64,000 bases of DNA, taken from the NCBI GenBank assembly GCA_963816155.1, contig CAWFJE010000005.1, positions 124,001 through 188,000 of the forward strand. Direction: 5' to 3'. Position numbers and translations under genes: made by a program. Below, one piece after another: positions 25,651 to 34,465 of the stretch. Within the stretch, counting starts at the first letter, position 1. The number at the start of each line of letters is the position of its first letter. Under the pieces are notes generated by a model that worked only from the letters and a program-made list of their open reading frames with translations, was not told the origin of the DNA and did no database searches. The DNA comes from JAXGXJ01 sp963816155. Its GTDB lineage: Bacteria > Actinomycetota > Thermoleophilia > RBG-16-64-13.

Positions 25651-26724
25651 CTACAGCGTGCGCTCGCCGGGAAGCGGCTCCTGAGCCAGCGGGTCTTCGG
25701 GTTCGGGCGTCGCGCCCTCCTCGGTGAAGCAGACCGTCTCCAGACACAGGCGTCGCCGCACCGGGAAGAGGTCCACGCCGCGCCGCGCGAACAGACCCCA
25801 CACTCCGCGCCGGGCGAAGACCACGATCAGAGCTGCCAGCACACCTATGAGGATCAGATACCACGTGCCGTAGTCGGCCAGCAACTGCTGCAGACCGAAG
25901 TAGATGATCGCGCCCACGATCGGTCCCTCGATGGTACCCAGACCACCGATGACCACAGCAAATATCATGAGTGCGCTCCACTGCAGACTGAAAGCCGCTT
26001 CGGGTTGAGCGCGCAACAGGTTCAGATATATCACCGCGCCGGTCATCCCCGTACCGCAGGCGACGATGACATACACCCACAGTTTGGAGCGAGTGACGTT
26101 CACGCCCAGACCTCGCGCTCCGGTCTCGTCGTCTCGGATGGCGGTCATGGCCAGGCCGCGCCGGGAGCGTAGAAGAAGGTAGACGAGCGCGATAGAACCG
26201 GCAGCGACACCCAAAGCCAGCCAGAAGGTGACCGCCTCCCGGGTCGCTCTGTCCACCTGACCCACGCTGTTGATACTTACGCCGGACCCACCTCCCAGCC
26301 AGGTCGTCTGCGTCACCAGCAGTCGATACACCTCCGCGATGACCCAGGTACCCACGGCGAAGTAGCCGCCACGCAGCCGGAAGGCCAGCCCGGCGGTGGG
26401 CACGGAGAGGATGGCCGCGATGAGGCCGGCGATGGGCACGCAGACGAAGGGGTTGATTCCCACCTTCTCAGAGAAGACCCACAGCGAATACGCCCCGATG
26501 CCGATATAGGCCTGCTGCCCCACCGAGACCAAGCCGGCGTAGCCCGCCAACAGGTTCCACATCTGCGCTAGCGCCAGTAGGGTGAGGAAGGTCACCCCCT
26601 GTTTCATGATGTTCGACGAACCCCAGGCCGGGACGGTAGCGGCCACGATGACTATGACCACCGCGATGGGAAGAGCGACGCGACTGGTCCGCGTGTAGCG
26701 TTGGACTTTGACCGGTTCGGCCAT
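25651..26724 (-). CDS. livM: Branched-chain amino acid-type ABC transporter permease LivM
   Basis: Second inner-membrane permease of the importer, 357 residues from ATG 26724. About ten hydrophobic segments are present, with the family signature FVCVPIAGLIAAILSVPTAG and the conserved EAA-like loop GARGLGVNVTRSKL. ATG 26724 overlaps the livH stop (TGATG), so the longer frame upstream is rejected. The C-terminal tail (about 60 residues, DLFPVRRRLCLETVCFTEEG) is unusually long and polar. Confidence 0.93.
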   Translation of the reverse strand: MAEPVKVQRYTRTSRVALPIAVVIVIVAATVPAWGSSNIMKQGVTFLTLLALAQMWNLLAGYAGLVSVGQQAYIGIGAYSLWVFSEKVGINPFVCVPIAGLIAAILSVPTAGLAFRLRGGYFAVGTWVIAEVYRLLVTQTTWLGGGSGVSINSVGQVDRATREAVTFWLALGVAAGSIALVYLLLRSRRGLAMTAIRDDETGARGLGVNVTRSKLWVYVIVACGTGMTGAVIYLNLLRAQPEAAFSLQWSALMIFAVVIGGLGTIEGPIVGAIIYFGLQQLLADYGTWYLILIGVLAALIVVFARRGVWGLFARRGVDLFPVRRRLCLETVCFTEEGATPEPEDPLAQEPLPGERTL

Positions 26725-27590
26725 CACTGCACCTGCTTCGCGAAAAGACCCTGGGGCCGGAAGGCCAGAATGGCCAAGAAGACGAGGTGCCCAGCCAGCA
26801 TCCCCCAACCTTGCGAGATATGGTCACCCAGCACCTGAGCGATCCCCAAGATGATGCCTCCCACCAGCGTGCCCCACAGAGATCCCAGACCGCCGATGAT
26901 CACGGCCTCATAGGCGAAGATCAGGCGCAGGGGCCCGGCCGACGGCACGAAGGTGGTGCGAATGCCGATGAAGACGCCGCCGATGGCCACGATGGCCAGA
27001 GCCAGGGCCATGGCCATGGCATACAGATGGCGGTTGTCGATGCCCATGAGCTGAGCGGCACGCTGATTGTCGGCGGTGGCCCGGAAGGCCCGCCCCATGC
27101 GCGTGCGGCTGAGATAGAGCTGCAGGCCGAAGAGGACGATGACAGAGGTGATGATGGTGATCAGCGGGAACCACCCGATGACCACCTGGTCGGTGATGCG
27201 GATGTAGGCGTTCTCGATCCTCCCGGCGTCCAATCCCTTGCTGTTGGCGGTGAAGGCCTCCAGCAGCAGGTTCTGGATGATGATGGCGATGCCGAACGTT
27301 GCCAGGATGGCCTGCATGGGCCCGGCATCCATGGCGAAGTTGAAGAGACCGCGCTGGATGAGATAGCCGAACACCGCCATCACGATCATCACCAAGACGA
27401 TTGTGTAGAGGGGGTTGATCCCCAGAGAACCGACGATGACCAGGGATATGTACGCTGCCATGACGGCGAAGTCCCCGTGAGCCAGGTTGACCAGCTTCAT
27501 GACCCCGAAGACCAGCGACAGGCCCGCCGCAAAGAGCGCGTAGAGCCCACCGAGCAGGATCCCTTGGATGATGTCGTTTACCCAGATCAC
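26724..27590 (-). CDS. livH: Branched-chain amino acid-type ABC transporter permease LivH
   Basis: 288-residue permease with about eight TM helices. Begins with IQGILLGGLYALFAAGLSLVFG and KLVNLAHGDF, which are diagnostic of LivH, and the cytoplasmic loop FRATADNQRAAQLMGIDNR contacts the ATPases. The 4-bp spacing from livF shows a single operon. Cargo is amino acid, amide or urea-like in related systems and cannot be set here. Confidence 0.94.
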   Translation of the reverse strand: MIWVNDIIQGILLGGLYALFAAGLSLVFGVMKLVNLAHGDFAVMAAYISLVIVGSLGINPLYTIVLVMIVMAVFGYLIQRGLFNFAMDAGPMQAILATFGIAIIIQNLLLEAFTANSKGLDAGRIENAYIRITDQVVIGWFPLITIITSVIVLFGLQLYLSRTRMGRAFRATADNQRAAQLMGIDNRHLYAMAMALALAIVAIGGVFIGIRTTFVPSAGPLRLIFAYEAVIIGGLGSLWGTLVGGIILGIAQVLGDHISQGWGMLAGHLVFLAILAFRPQGLFAKQVQ

Positions 27591-27593
27591 TGC

Positions 27594-28292
27594 CTAGACT
27601 CCGAAGTACGCTTTGGCGATATCGTCGTGACTGATGTCGCCGGGCGTGCCGTCGAGGACGATGCGCCCTTCGAGCATGCAGGCCACCCGATCGGCAAACT
27701 TCATCGCCTGCCCCACGTCCTGCTCCACCAGAAGGACGGTGGTACCCGAAGTGACGACGGCGGGCAGAGCCTCGTAGATCTTCTCCACCACCACGGGCGC
27801 CAAGCCCAGCGACACTTCATCGAGCAGGAGGAGGCGCGGGTTGGACATGAGCCCCCTGCCGATGGCCAGAGCCTGCTGCTCACCTCCAGAGAGGCCGTTG
27901 GCCTGGCGCTGCTGCAACCTCTCGAGCAGGGGGAAGAGTTCGTATACCTTGTCGATGGTCCACATGCCCGTGCGGCGCGAATGCGCCCCCACCATAAGGT
28001 TCTCCTGCACGGTCAGGCTGGGGAAGACCCAGCGCCCTTCAGGCACGTAGGAGATGCCGAGGTTCACGCGCTTGTTTGGAGGGAGTTGACCGACGGGTTG
28101 TCCGTCGAAGCGGACCTTCTCGGCGTCGGTGCGGAGCAGGCCGCAGATGGTGCGCAGCAGAGTCGACTTGCCCGCGCCGTTCGCACCGATGATGGCGTGC
28201 GTCTCGCCCTCCTCGATGCGCAGGTTGACGTTGAAAAGAGCCTGGAAGGCGCCATAGCCGGTGGAGATATCGTCTAACTCCAGGAGGCTCAC
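27594..28292 (-). CDS. livF: Branched-chain amino acid-type ABC transporter ATPase LivF
   Basis: 232-residue ATPase: Walker A GANGAGKST, Q-loop, signature LSGGEQQAL, Walker B LLLLDEVSLGLAP. In livF Walker B the usual Pro after Glu is replaced by Val (DEVS), as is often seen in this family. The start overlaps the livG stop by 4 bp. Confidence 0.95.
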   Translation of the reverse strand: MSLLELDDISTGYGAFQALFNVNLRIEEGETHAIIGANGAGKSTLLRTICGLLRTDAEKVRFDGQPVGQLPPNKRVNLGISYVPEGRWVFPSLTVQENLMVGAHSRRTGMWTIDKVYELFPLLERLQQRQANGLSGGEQQALAIGRGLMSNPRLLLLDEVSLGLAPVVVEKIYEALPAVVTSGTTVLLVEQDVGQAMKFADRVACMLEGRIVLDGTPGDISHDDIAKAYFGV

Positions 28293-29014
28293 GCTGTCAT
28301 GCTCCCCATGTATACGTCACGCACTTCCGGGCTGTTGATGACGGTGTTGGGATCACCTTCCGCGATCACGCTGCCGAAGTCGATAGCCATGAGACGATCG
28401 ACCACCGCCAGGAGCGCGTGCACGATGTGCTCGATCCAGATGATGCTGATGCCCTCGTCTCGCAGTTGCTTGATGGTATCGATAAGCGAGTGCACCTCGG
28501 CTTCGGTCAGGCCGCCGGCGATCTCGTCGAGAAGGAGCACCTTGGGCTCCGTGGCCAGAGCGCGCGCAAGCTCCAGGCGCTTGCGCTCGAGGAGACTCAA
28601 CGACTCAGCGAGCACGTTGGCCCGCGGCAACAGTGCGGCGCGGTGCAGAGCGCGGGCACAGACGTCGTAGGAGGCCTTCTCCGAGGCGCCTCTCCCGTAG
28701 GTGCCCCCCACCAGCACGTTCTCGAACACGGTCATGCCTTCGAAGGGCCTCGGTATCTGATACGTCCGGCCGATACCAGCGTGAGCGCGACGATCCGGGC
28801 TGTACTTGGTGATGTCGATGCCATCGAAGGTAATTGTGCCCGTGTCCGCATGGACGATGCCGGTGAGCAGGTTGAGCATGGTGGTCTTGCCTGCGCCGTT
28901 GGGACCGACGACGCCGAGCGCCTCCCCCTGAATGAGGGAGACGCTCAGATCGTCGACTACTTTCACGGCCCCGTAGGACTTGGTGAGACTCTCAGCTTTG
29001 AGTATGACCGTCAC
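28289..29014 (-). CDS. livG: Branched-chain amino acid-type ABC transporter ATPase LivG
   Basis: 241-residue ATPase: Walker A GPNGAGKTT, RTYQIPRPFEGMTVFENV typical of LivG, and Walker B LLLDEIAGGLTEAE. The usual LSGGQ signature is degenerate (LSLLERKRLELARAL), which is common in LivG proteins. Located directly after the binding-protein gene with a 48-bp gap. Confidence 0.94.
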   Translation of the reverse strand: MTVILKAESLTKSYGAVKVVDDLSVSLIQGEALGVVGPNGAGKTTMLNLLTGIVHADTGTITFDGIDITKYSPDRRAHAGIGRTYQIPRPFEGMTVFENVLVGGTYGRGASEKASYDVCARALHRAALLPRANVLAESLSLLERKRLELARALATEPKVLLLDEIAGGLTEAEVHSLIDTIKQLRDEGISIIWIEHIVHALLAVVDRLMAIDFGSVIAEGDPNTVINSPEVRDVYMGSMTA

Positions 29015-29062
29015 AGACGGCTCGCTCGGATGGCTTCGGGGTCAGATTTCGATACCTGGCGC

Positions 29063-30514
29063 CTAGAACGTGGTCAGATCCACTATCTCGCCCGTCTGCG
29101 GGATGTCGGGATAGTGCGAGTTGTCCACGACCTTGCGTTCCCACGCGCCCGTCTTGCCGACCCACTGGCCACCGACCAGCGGCGTGAGGGCACAATTGGG
29201 CAGAGCGTTGGCGAACTGGACCGGGCCCACCAGGGTTTGAAGGTTGGTGGTCTTGATCGCCTCCGCATAGGAAGCCGGATCGTCCAGGTTCGCCGTGCGC
29301 ATGACCACGTCGGTCACCACATCGAAGCCGGCGCCGCCGGTCAGACCCAGGGCGGGGCTGAACGGAGTGCCCACCTCGGCATCCCAGGCATCGACGATGC
29401 CCTGGCAGGTCACACCGGTGAGCGACGACGTGAAGGGGTGGGTGTTCTCCCACCACACCTCGTTGCACAGTCCCTGGCCGATGTCGCCGACGGCATCCAT
29501 GTCGGGACGGGTGAGGATGGCCCGGCCGATGGCGGTCACCTTGGGAACGAAACCGTTCTGCTTGGACTGTTTCCAGAAGTTGGCGAAGTCAGGCGGATTG
29601 AGAAGAACCGTCAGGCACTCGCAGCCCTCCGACTTGTACTGGTTGATGACGCTGGAGTAGTCCTCCGTGCCGTTGGTCACCAGCCCCGGGTCGATCCAGG
29701 TATAGCCGGCTTCCTTCATGGCCGCGGGGAAGCCCGTAGCCTCGTCCGCGGTGGCACTACCGTCGGGGTCGTTGGCCCACAGGCAGGCGACCTTCTTGTT
29801 GGTGGGAAGCTTGTCGAACAGGCCGATGTACACGGCGTTCAGGTCGCCGATGGACCAGAACACGTTGTAGGCCCACTTAAAGCCCACAGCCGGATCGCCA
29901 CCCATGCCGAAGAACCAGGGCTCCATGGGGCACCCGTAGGTGATGCAGGGCACGCCGTTGGCTTCACACTGCTGCCCCACGGGGATATTCACCACCGGGG
30001 TCATGCCGGCGAAGATGATGTCCGGATTGTCCTGGGTGATGAGTTCGCCCGCCACCTCGGCCGCGCGGTTGCTGTCGGACTGGCTGTCCTTGACCACCCA
30101 GGAGATGGGATGGACCATGCCGTCAGCGCCCACGAGACCATCGCCGATGGCGGTCTTGGCCTGGGCGAGGAGGAAGTTGTCTGGCTCACTCAGACCGGCG
30201 AAGACGCCCGTGGTCATGGTGACCCAGCCGATCTTCACCTCACGACCCATCTCTCCACCGGCCGCCACACTGGTCGTGGTCTCTCCACCCATGGTGGTCG
30301 TAGTCTCGCCGCCCATGGTTGTGGTGGTCTCACCGGCCGTGGTGGTGGTCTCATCGTCGCCGCCACAGGCCGCCAGGAGGCCGCCCAAGCCCCCGCTCAC
30401 GCCGATGGTGGCGCCCGCGATCCCGGCGATCTTGAGGAATTGCCTGCGCGAAACCGCGCCCGCTGTCAGCTCGCCCTCTGGTTTGTCACAGCGTTCTTCA
30501 CGCATGTCTGTCAT
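29063..30514 (-). CDS. Tat-exported lipoprotein substrate-binding protein of the Liv importer
   Basis: Periplasmic-binding-protein type I fold (Peripla_BP_6), 483 residues. The signal has a twin-arginine motif SRRQFLKIAG (residues 22-31) and a lipobox LLAAC, so it is exported folded and lipid-anchored. After Cys there is a Thr-rich stalk with three GGETTTT-like repeats, then the binding domain from EVKIGWVTMTTGVFAG. First gene of the operon, with AGGAGGGG before ATG 30514. Many Asp/Trp and Cys residues suggest a non-standard ligand (inference). Possible cargo: an amide or amino-acid derivative used by the neighbouring aminotransferase. Confidence 0.92.
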   Translation of the reverse strand: MTDMREERCDKPEGELTAGAVSRRQFLKIAGIAGATIGVSGGLGGLLAACGGDDETTTTAGETTTTMGGETTTTMGGETTTSVAAGGEMGREVKIGWVTMTTGVFAGLSEPDNFLLAQAKTAIGDGLVGADGMVHPISWVVKDSQSDSNRAAEVAGELITQDNPDIIFAGMTPVVNIPVGQQCEANGVPCITYGCPMEPWFFGMGGDPAVGFKWAYNVFWSIGDLNAVYIGLFDKLPTNKKVACLWANDPDGSATADEATGFPAAMKEAGYTWIDPGLVTNGTEDYSSVINQYKSEGCECLTVLLNPPDFANFWKQSKQNGFVPKVTAIGRAILTRPDMDAVGDIGQGLCNEVWWENTHPFTSSLTGVTCQGIVDAWDAEVGTPFSPALGLTGGAGFDVVTDVVMRTANLDDPASYAEAIKTTNLQTLVGPVQFANALPNCALTPLVGGQWVGKTGAWERKVVDNSHYPDIPQTGEIVDLTTF

Positions 30515-30544
30515 CGATACCCCTCCTCTGTCTTCTAACGTTTC

Positions 30545-30599
30545 TGCCCAATTTCAGGGCATTACCTCTGATTATCACACGTCCGTCTGCATCATGCAG
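30545..30599 (-). promoter_or_regulatory. Putative Liv-operon promoter with two candidate operators
   Basis: On the minus strand an extended -10 TGTGATAAT ends at 30571. Upstream of it is the palindrome CTGCAT-G-ATGCAG (30599-30587), overlapping the -35 position. Between the -10 and the gene lies a second inverted repeat, TGCCC-N7-GGGCA (30561-30545). Either could bind a repressor or activator. Confidence 0.45.
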
Positions 30600-30897
30600 C
30601 GATAAGCTACCTACCCACCGGATACCAGAGGCATGCCTCGGCGGCACCAGTGAACCCCGTTCCACGACGGATATGACGGCCTTCGCGTGCCCGGTTCTGT
30701 CTTGTTTACCCGCTGGGCATGAGGCTAAACGGCGCTCGCACAGAGGCGCGTATGGCGGCGCCCTCCCATCACTCGCGTCACTTCGCCATCGCATAAGACG
30801 CACGTGAGAACCGGATGAGAAGTACCTTACTTTTCGCCACGAGTGAGCCGCGCCTTGCTACCATGAGACCAGCACATGTGCGGAAAGTGGGAGAGGC
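30600..30897. other. Intergenic stretch with no supported gene
   Basis: Between the Liv promoter and the next gene I see only frames without a ribosome-binding site, with poor codon bias. No RNA gene or repeat was recognised. A promoter for the plus-strand two-component cluster must lie here, but I could not pick one with confidence (ACCTTACTT near 30828 is weak). Confidence 0.5.
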
Positions 30898-31470
30898 ATG
30901 CCGTCCAGAATCCTTGATCCACGGTGGCGCTGGGCCGGCCTGATCGCCGCTCCCGTGGTCGCCGTCGTCGTCCTTTCCATGATCTTCCTGCCCCAGACGG
31001 ACACGAGGCAGGCGTCGGGGCTGCCCATCATCGAGATCGGCGCCACGAACGCCGGCAACGAAGGCCCCTCCGATGCTGTTGGCGTCATGGACACCGCCCC
31101 GGCGAGCAGCGCTCCGGCCGACTCCGGCTTCGGAACCGGGGGCAGCGAAGACCCCCTGACATCGGGCACAGACGGTAACGGACCTCCCGTGGAGGCCGGT
31201 GCGGGCACCGGGACCACGACGAGCGCGACCACGACCACGACGCGCGCTCCCGCGGGCGCACTGTCAGCCAACGGGGGCAGTAGCGCGGGAACATCGGTAG
31301 CCGGTGCCGGCCCGGGGACGACGCAGGGACCCGGAGCGGGTTCGTCATCGATCGTGACGAGCGGGATAAGGATCCAGAACAGAGGCCAGAGCATGCCCGC
31401 CGGAAGCCCCGCTTCCACCGGCACCTCGGCTTCCACCGGGTCATCGGCGACCGGCACTAAGGGCAAGTAA
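30898..31470 (+). CDS. Membrane-anchored Thr/Ser/Gly-rich protein of unknown function
   Basis: 190 residues. Residues 14-31 are hydrophobic (GLIAAPVVAVVVLSMIFL) and form an uncleaved anchor or signal. The remainder is low-complexity extracytoplasmic sequence rich in Gly, Ser, Thr, Ala and Pro, with a TTTTT run near residue 110 and TGTS(A)STG repeats at the end. No recognised domain. It starts 4 bp-scale upstream of the response regulator (gap 4 bp), so it likely belongs to the same operon and may be a target or periplasmic partner of the sensor kinase (inference). Confidence 0.75.
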   Translation: MPSRILDPRWRWAGLIAAPVVAVVVLSMIFLPQTDTRQASGLPIIEIGATNAGNEGPSDAVGVMDTAPASSAPADSGFGTGGSEDPLTSGTDGNGPPVEAGAGTGTTTSATTTTTRAPAGALSANGGSSAGTSVAGAGPGTTQGPGAGSSSIVTSGIRIQNRGQSMPAGSPASTGTSASTGSSATGTKGK

Positions 31471-31474
31471 GAAC

Positions 31475-32161
31475 ATGCGTCTTCTCTTGGTCGAAGATGA
31501 GAGCCGTGTGGCTTCGTTCATCGCCCGCGGACTCGAAGACGCCGGATACGCCACCGACGTGGTGGGCAAGGGCAGCAGCGCTCTGGCCCTCTTTCGCGCG
31601 GAGACGCAATGGGACCTCATACTGCTCGACGTGGGACTGCCCGACATCGACGGCTTCGCGGTACTTGCAGAGATACGCAAGACCGATCAGAGCACACCCA
31701 TCATCATGCTGACCGCGCGCGGGGACGTCCCCTCTCGCGTCAAAGGTCTGGATCTGGGCGCAGACGACTATCTTCCCAAGCCCTTCGACTTCGACGAACT
31801 GCTGGCGCGTGTGCGTGCGCAACTGCGTCACGACCGTCAACGCTACGGCTCCGTCATACAGGCCGGTACTCTCACTCTGGACCTCAAGGCGCGTAAAGCG
31901 ATGCGCGGAGAGCGTTCGTTCGATCTTACGTCGCGCGAGTTCGCCCTGCTCGAGTTCCTGCTGCGTCATCAGGGGCAGGTGCTCAGCCGTTCGCAGATCT
32001 TGAGCGGAGTGTGGGGCTACGAGTTCGACCCGCAGAGCAACGTGGTCGATGTCTACGTCGGCTACCTGCGTGCCAAACTGGACGAGCCGGGCCAGGAGTC
32101 CCTCATAGAGACCGTGCGCGGGGGGGGATACCGGTTGCGTTCCTTGTCGACGGGTGAGTGA
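31475..32161 (+). CDS. OmpR-family response regulator
   Basis: 228-residue DNA-binding regulator. Receiver domain residues 1-115 with acidic pocket VEDE, phosphoacceptor Asp52 in LLDVGLPDIDG, Thr in MLTARG and Lys in LPKPFD. Winged-helix domain residues 130-222 with DLTSREFALLEFLLRHQGQV and a DNA-recognition segment SNVVDVYVGYLRAKLD. Stop (32161) lies 15 bp before the histidine kinase, and both form one operon with the preceding anchored protein. Confidence 0.96.
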   Translation: MRLLLVEDESRVASFIARGLEDAGYATDVVGKGSSALALFRAETQWDLILLDVGLPDIDGFAVLAEIRKTDQSTPIIMLTARGDVPSRVKGLDLGADDYLPKPFDFDELLARVRAQLRHDRQRYGSVIQAGTLTLDLKARKAMRGERSFDLTSREFALLEFLLRHQGQVLSRSQILSGVWGYEFDPQSNVVDVYVGYLRAKLDEPGQESLIETVRGGGYRLRSLSTGE

Positions 32162-32176
32162 GACCACCACCCACCC

Positions 32177-33604
32177 GTGAGACTGCGGCTCACTCTCTGG
32201 TTCGTCTTCGGTATGGTCGTCGTCACTGCTCTGGGCGCGGCGGGGGTCTACGCCATCCTCTCGAACCAACTGCGGAACGACCTCGACGAGCAACTGTCAC
32301 AGCAGCTCACCCACTTCCAGCAGGTCGTCGGGCCCGCGACCAGCGAGCAGGAGCTCATCGACAACACCAAGGCCTTCCTCTCCGGGCCCCAATCCAACGC
32401 CCTTCGCCGCAACGGCTACGTGTTTGGGCTGCAGACTCTGGACGGGACCGTCATCTCCAACTCCGGCGACATCCGCCTGGAAGAGCTCGCGCAAAGCCGC
32501 GACCTGCTGACCTCCGGTGAGCCGTTCCTCGCCGACGCGGACGCATCCGGAGTGACCATCCGGGTGGCGGGCACACCGGTGATGCTCGACGGGACCCAGA
32601 TCGCCGCCGTGGAGGTGGCGGGGACGCTCACCGCCATCGGCGACACCCTTCAGAGTCTGCTACTGCTACTGGCGGTGGGTGGCGCCATCGGCTGCGTCAT
32701 CGTGGGGCTGGGCACATGGTTCCTGTTGGGGCGGACACTCGAGCCGGTACAGCGCATCACGAGGACGGCCGCTGCCATCTCCCAGGAGGACCTGAGCAGA
32801 CGGATCGCCTACAAGGGCCCGCGGGATGAGATCGGGGAGTTGGCGCTGACCATGGACGCCATGCTCGACCGCCTGCAATCGGCCTTCGCCGCTCAGGAAC
32901 GCTTCATCTCCGACGCCTCGCACGAACTCCGCACCCCGCTCACCATCATGAAGGGACATCTGCAAGTACTCGACCGCCAAGAAGACCCGGACCCCGAGTT
33001 CGTGCGGCAGGAGCACACCCTGGTGCTGGACGAACTCGACCGCATGAACCGGCTGGTGGCCGACCTCGTCACCCTGGCCCGAGCGACGCGTGTGGACTTC
33101 CTCCGCCTGGAAGAGGTGGATGTGGACGGCTTCCTTTCCACCCTCGCCACCCAGGGACAACACTTGGGTGAGCGCTCCTGGCGCGTGGACGCGTTGCCCG
33201 GAGGGTCCATCCGGGCCGACCAAGATCGGCTCACGCAGGTCTTTCTCAATCTCATGCAGAACGCCGTGCGCCACACGCAGACGGGGCAGCTCATCGCACT
33301 GGGGGCACGGTGGACGGGCGAGGGCGGCGGCCGGAGTCTGGCCCTCTGGGTGCGCGACGAGGGTACCGGTATGAGCGCGGAGACGGCCGCCCATGTCTTC
33401 GAGCGCTTCTACCGGGGAGAAGCGGTGGAGGAGGCTGATGATGATGGTCTGGGTCTGGGTCTGGCCATCGTCCGAGCGGTGGTCGAGGCCCACCGCGGGA
33501 CGGTCACCGTTGCGAGCACGCCGGGCAAAGGAGCTACCTTCACGATCCTCCTCCCCACCGCCCCTCGATCGGAGGGGTTTGGCGCCGGGGTATCCGGGCG
33601 ATAA
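32177..33604 (+). CDS. Sensor histidine kinase (HAMP-HisKA-HATPase)
   Basis: 475 residues from GTG 32177. TM1 at residues 6-27, a roughly 130-residue periplasmic sensor with no recognised domain, TM2 at about 158-183, HAMP 185-235, HisKA with phospho-His249 in SDASHELRTPL, then HATPase N box (NLMQNAVRHT), G1 DEGTGMS and G2 GLGLGLAIV. Partner of the upstream regulator. Signal unknown: the sensor loop shows no Cys or His cluster. Confidence 0.95.
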   Translation: MRLRLTLWFVFGMVVVTALGAAGVYAILSNQLRNDLDEQLSQQLTHFQQVVGPATSEQELIDNTKAFLSGPQSNALRRNGYVFGLQTLDGTVISNSGDIRLEELAQSRDLLTSGEPFLADADASGVTIRVAGTPVMLDGTQIAAVEVAGTLTAIGDTLQSLLLLLAVGGAIGCVIVGLGTWFLLGRTLEPVQRITRTAAAISQEDLSRRIAYKGPRDEIGELALTMDAMLDRLQSAFAAQERFISDASHELRTPLTIMKGHLQVLDRQEDPDPEFVRQEHTLVLDELDRMNRLVADLVTLARATRVDFLRLEEVDVDGFLSTLATQGQHLGERSWRVDALPGGSIRADQDRLTQVFLNLMQNAVRHTQTGQLIALGARWTGEGGGRSLALWVRDEGTGMSAETAAHVFERFYRGEAVEEADDDGLGLGLAIVRAVVEAHRGTVTVASTPGKGATFTILLPTAPRSEGFGAGVSGR

Positions 33605-33673
33605 TCTTGGGGGGGCGCGCCGTGCCACGGTGGAGCATGCCCTCCGATCCCCGATCCGCACGCAGGAACAGGA

Positions 33674-34393
33674 GTGAAGATGAGCACGAGGAAGATCATC
33701 GAGATCGATCGCGACCTCTGTAACGGCTGTGGCCTCTGCACGACGGCGTGCGACGAGGGGGCGCTGGAGCTCGATGACGAGGACAAGGCAGTGCTGGTCC
33801 GGGAGCTCTTCTGCGACGGCATGGGCATGTGCCTCGACGTCTGCCCGACCGGCGCGCTCACCATCACGGAACGGGAAAGCGAAGGGTATGACGCTGATGC
33901 CACCCGCGAGCACGTGCGCAAGACCAGAGGCGAAGCGGCAGTGGCCGCAGTCCACCCCGGCGGCGGCGAGGACCATTCCACCCCGGCAGCGGCGGGCGCG
34001 GCGGCCGGCGCGGCCGCCCGGTCGGAGCTGACCCAGTGGCCCATCCAGCTGCACCTCATCTCACCCCACGCACCCTACTTCAAGAATGCCGACCTCCTTG
34101 TCGCCGCCGACTGCACGGCCTTCAGTCTGGGCAGGTTCCACGATGAACTGCTCAAAGACCACAAGCTCGTTATCGCCTGCCCCAAGCTCGACGACACCCA
34201 GAATTACGTGGAGAAACTGGCTGAACTCATCCGCTTGAACGACCTCAACTCACTCACGGTGGCCATCATGACGGTCCCCTGCTGCAACGGCTTGGACCGG
34301 ATGGTCCACCTGGCAGCGGAGCACTCCGGGGTGGAGATCCCCGTTCAGACCGTGGTCATCGGCATAGAGGGAGAGATCGCTGAACGTCGGTAG
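33674..34393 (+). CDS. Two-cluster ferredoxin-like protein
   Basis: 239 residues. First cluster CNGCGLCTTAC (Cys16, 19, 22, 26). The fourth ligand is followed by Asp rather than Pro. Second cluster is atypical, FCDGMGMCLDVCPTGAL, with the first CxxC spacing changed. A Gly/Ala low-complexity linker (about residues 95-118) precedes a 115-residue C-terminal domain of unknown fold containing CPKLDDTQNYVEKL and VPCCNG. Such proteins occur in anaerobes as electron carriers. Followed by flavin reductase and nitroreductase, suggesting one redox unit. The start may be ATG 33680. Confidence 0.85.
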   Translation: MKMSTRKIIEIDRDLCNGCGLCTTACDEGALELDDEDKAVLVRELFCDGMGMCLDVCPTGALTITERESEGYDADATREHVRKTRGEAAVAAVHPGGGEDHSTPAAAGAAAGAAARSELTQWPIQLHLISPHAPYFKNADLLVAADCTAFSLGRFHDELLKDHKLVIACPKLDDTQNYVEKLAELIRLNDLNSLTVAIMTVPCCNGLDRMVHLAAEHSGVEIPVQTVVIGIEGEIAERR

Positions 34394-34465
34394 CAGGCTG
34401 CTGAACGTCGGAAGCCTTGAGGAAGGGCTGAACAGGCCATCACGTCACGACTACAGGAGGAACTG

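Noticed and set aside
26787..28277. 496-codon plus-strand frame
   Set aside because: Antisense to livH and livF, which have clear families.
28418..30538. 706-codon plus-strand frame across the Liv genes
   Set aside because: Antisense to livG and the binding protein, with no ribosome-binding site or recognisable domain.
30498..30803. 101-codon minus-strand frame upstream of the binding protein
   Set aside because: No ribosome-binding site, and it overlaps the promoter and candidate operators.
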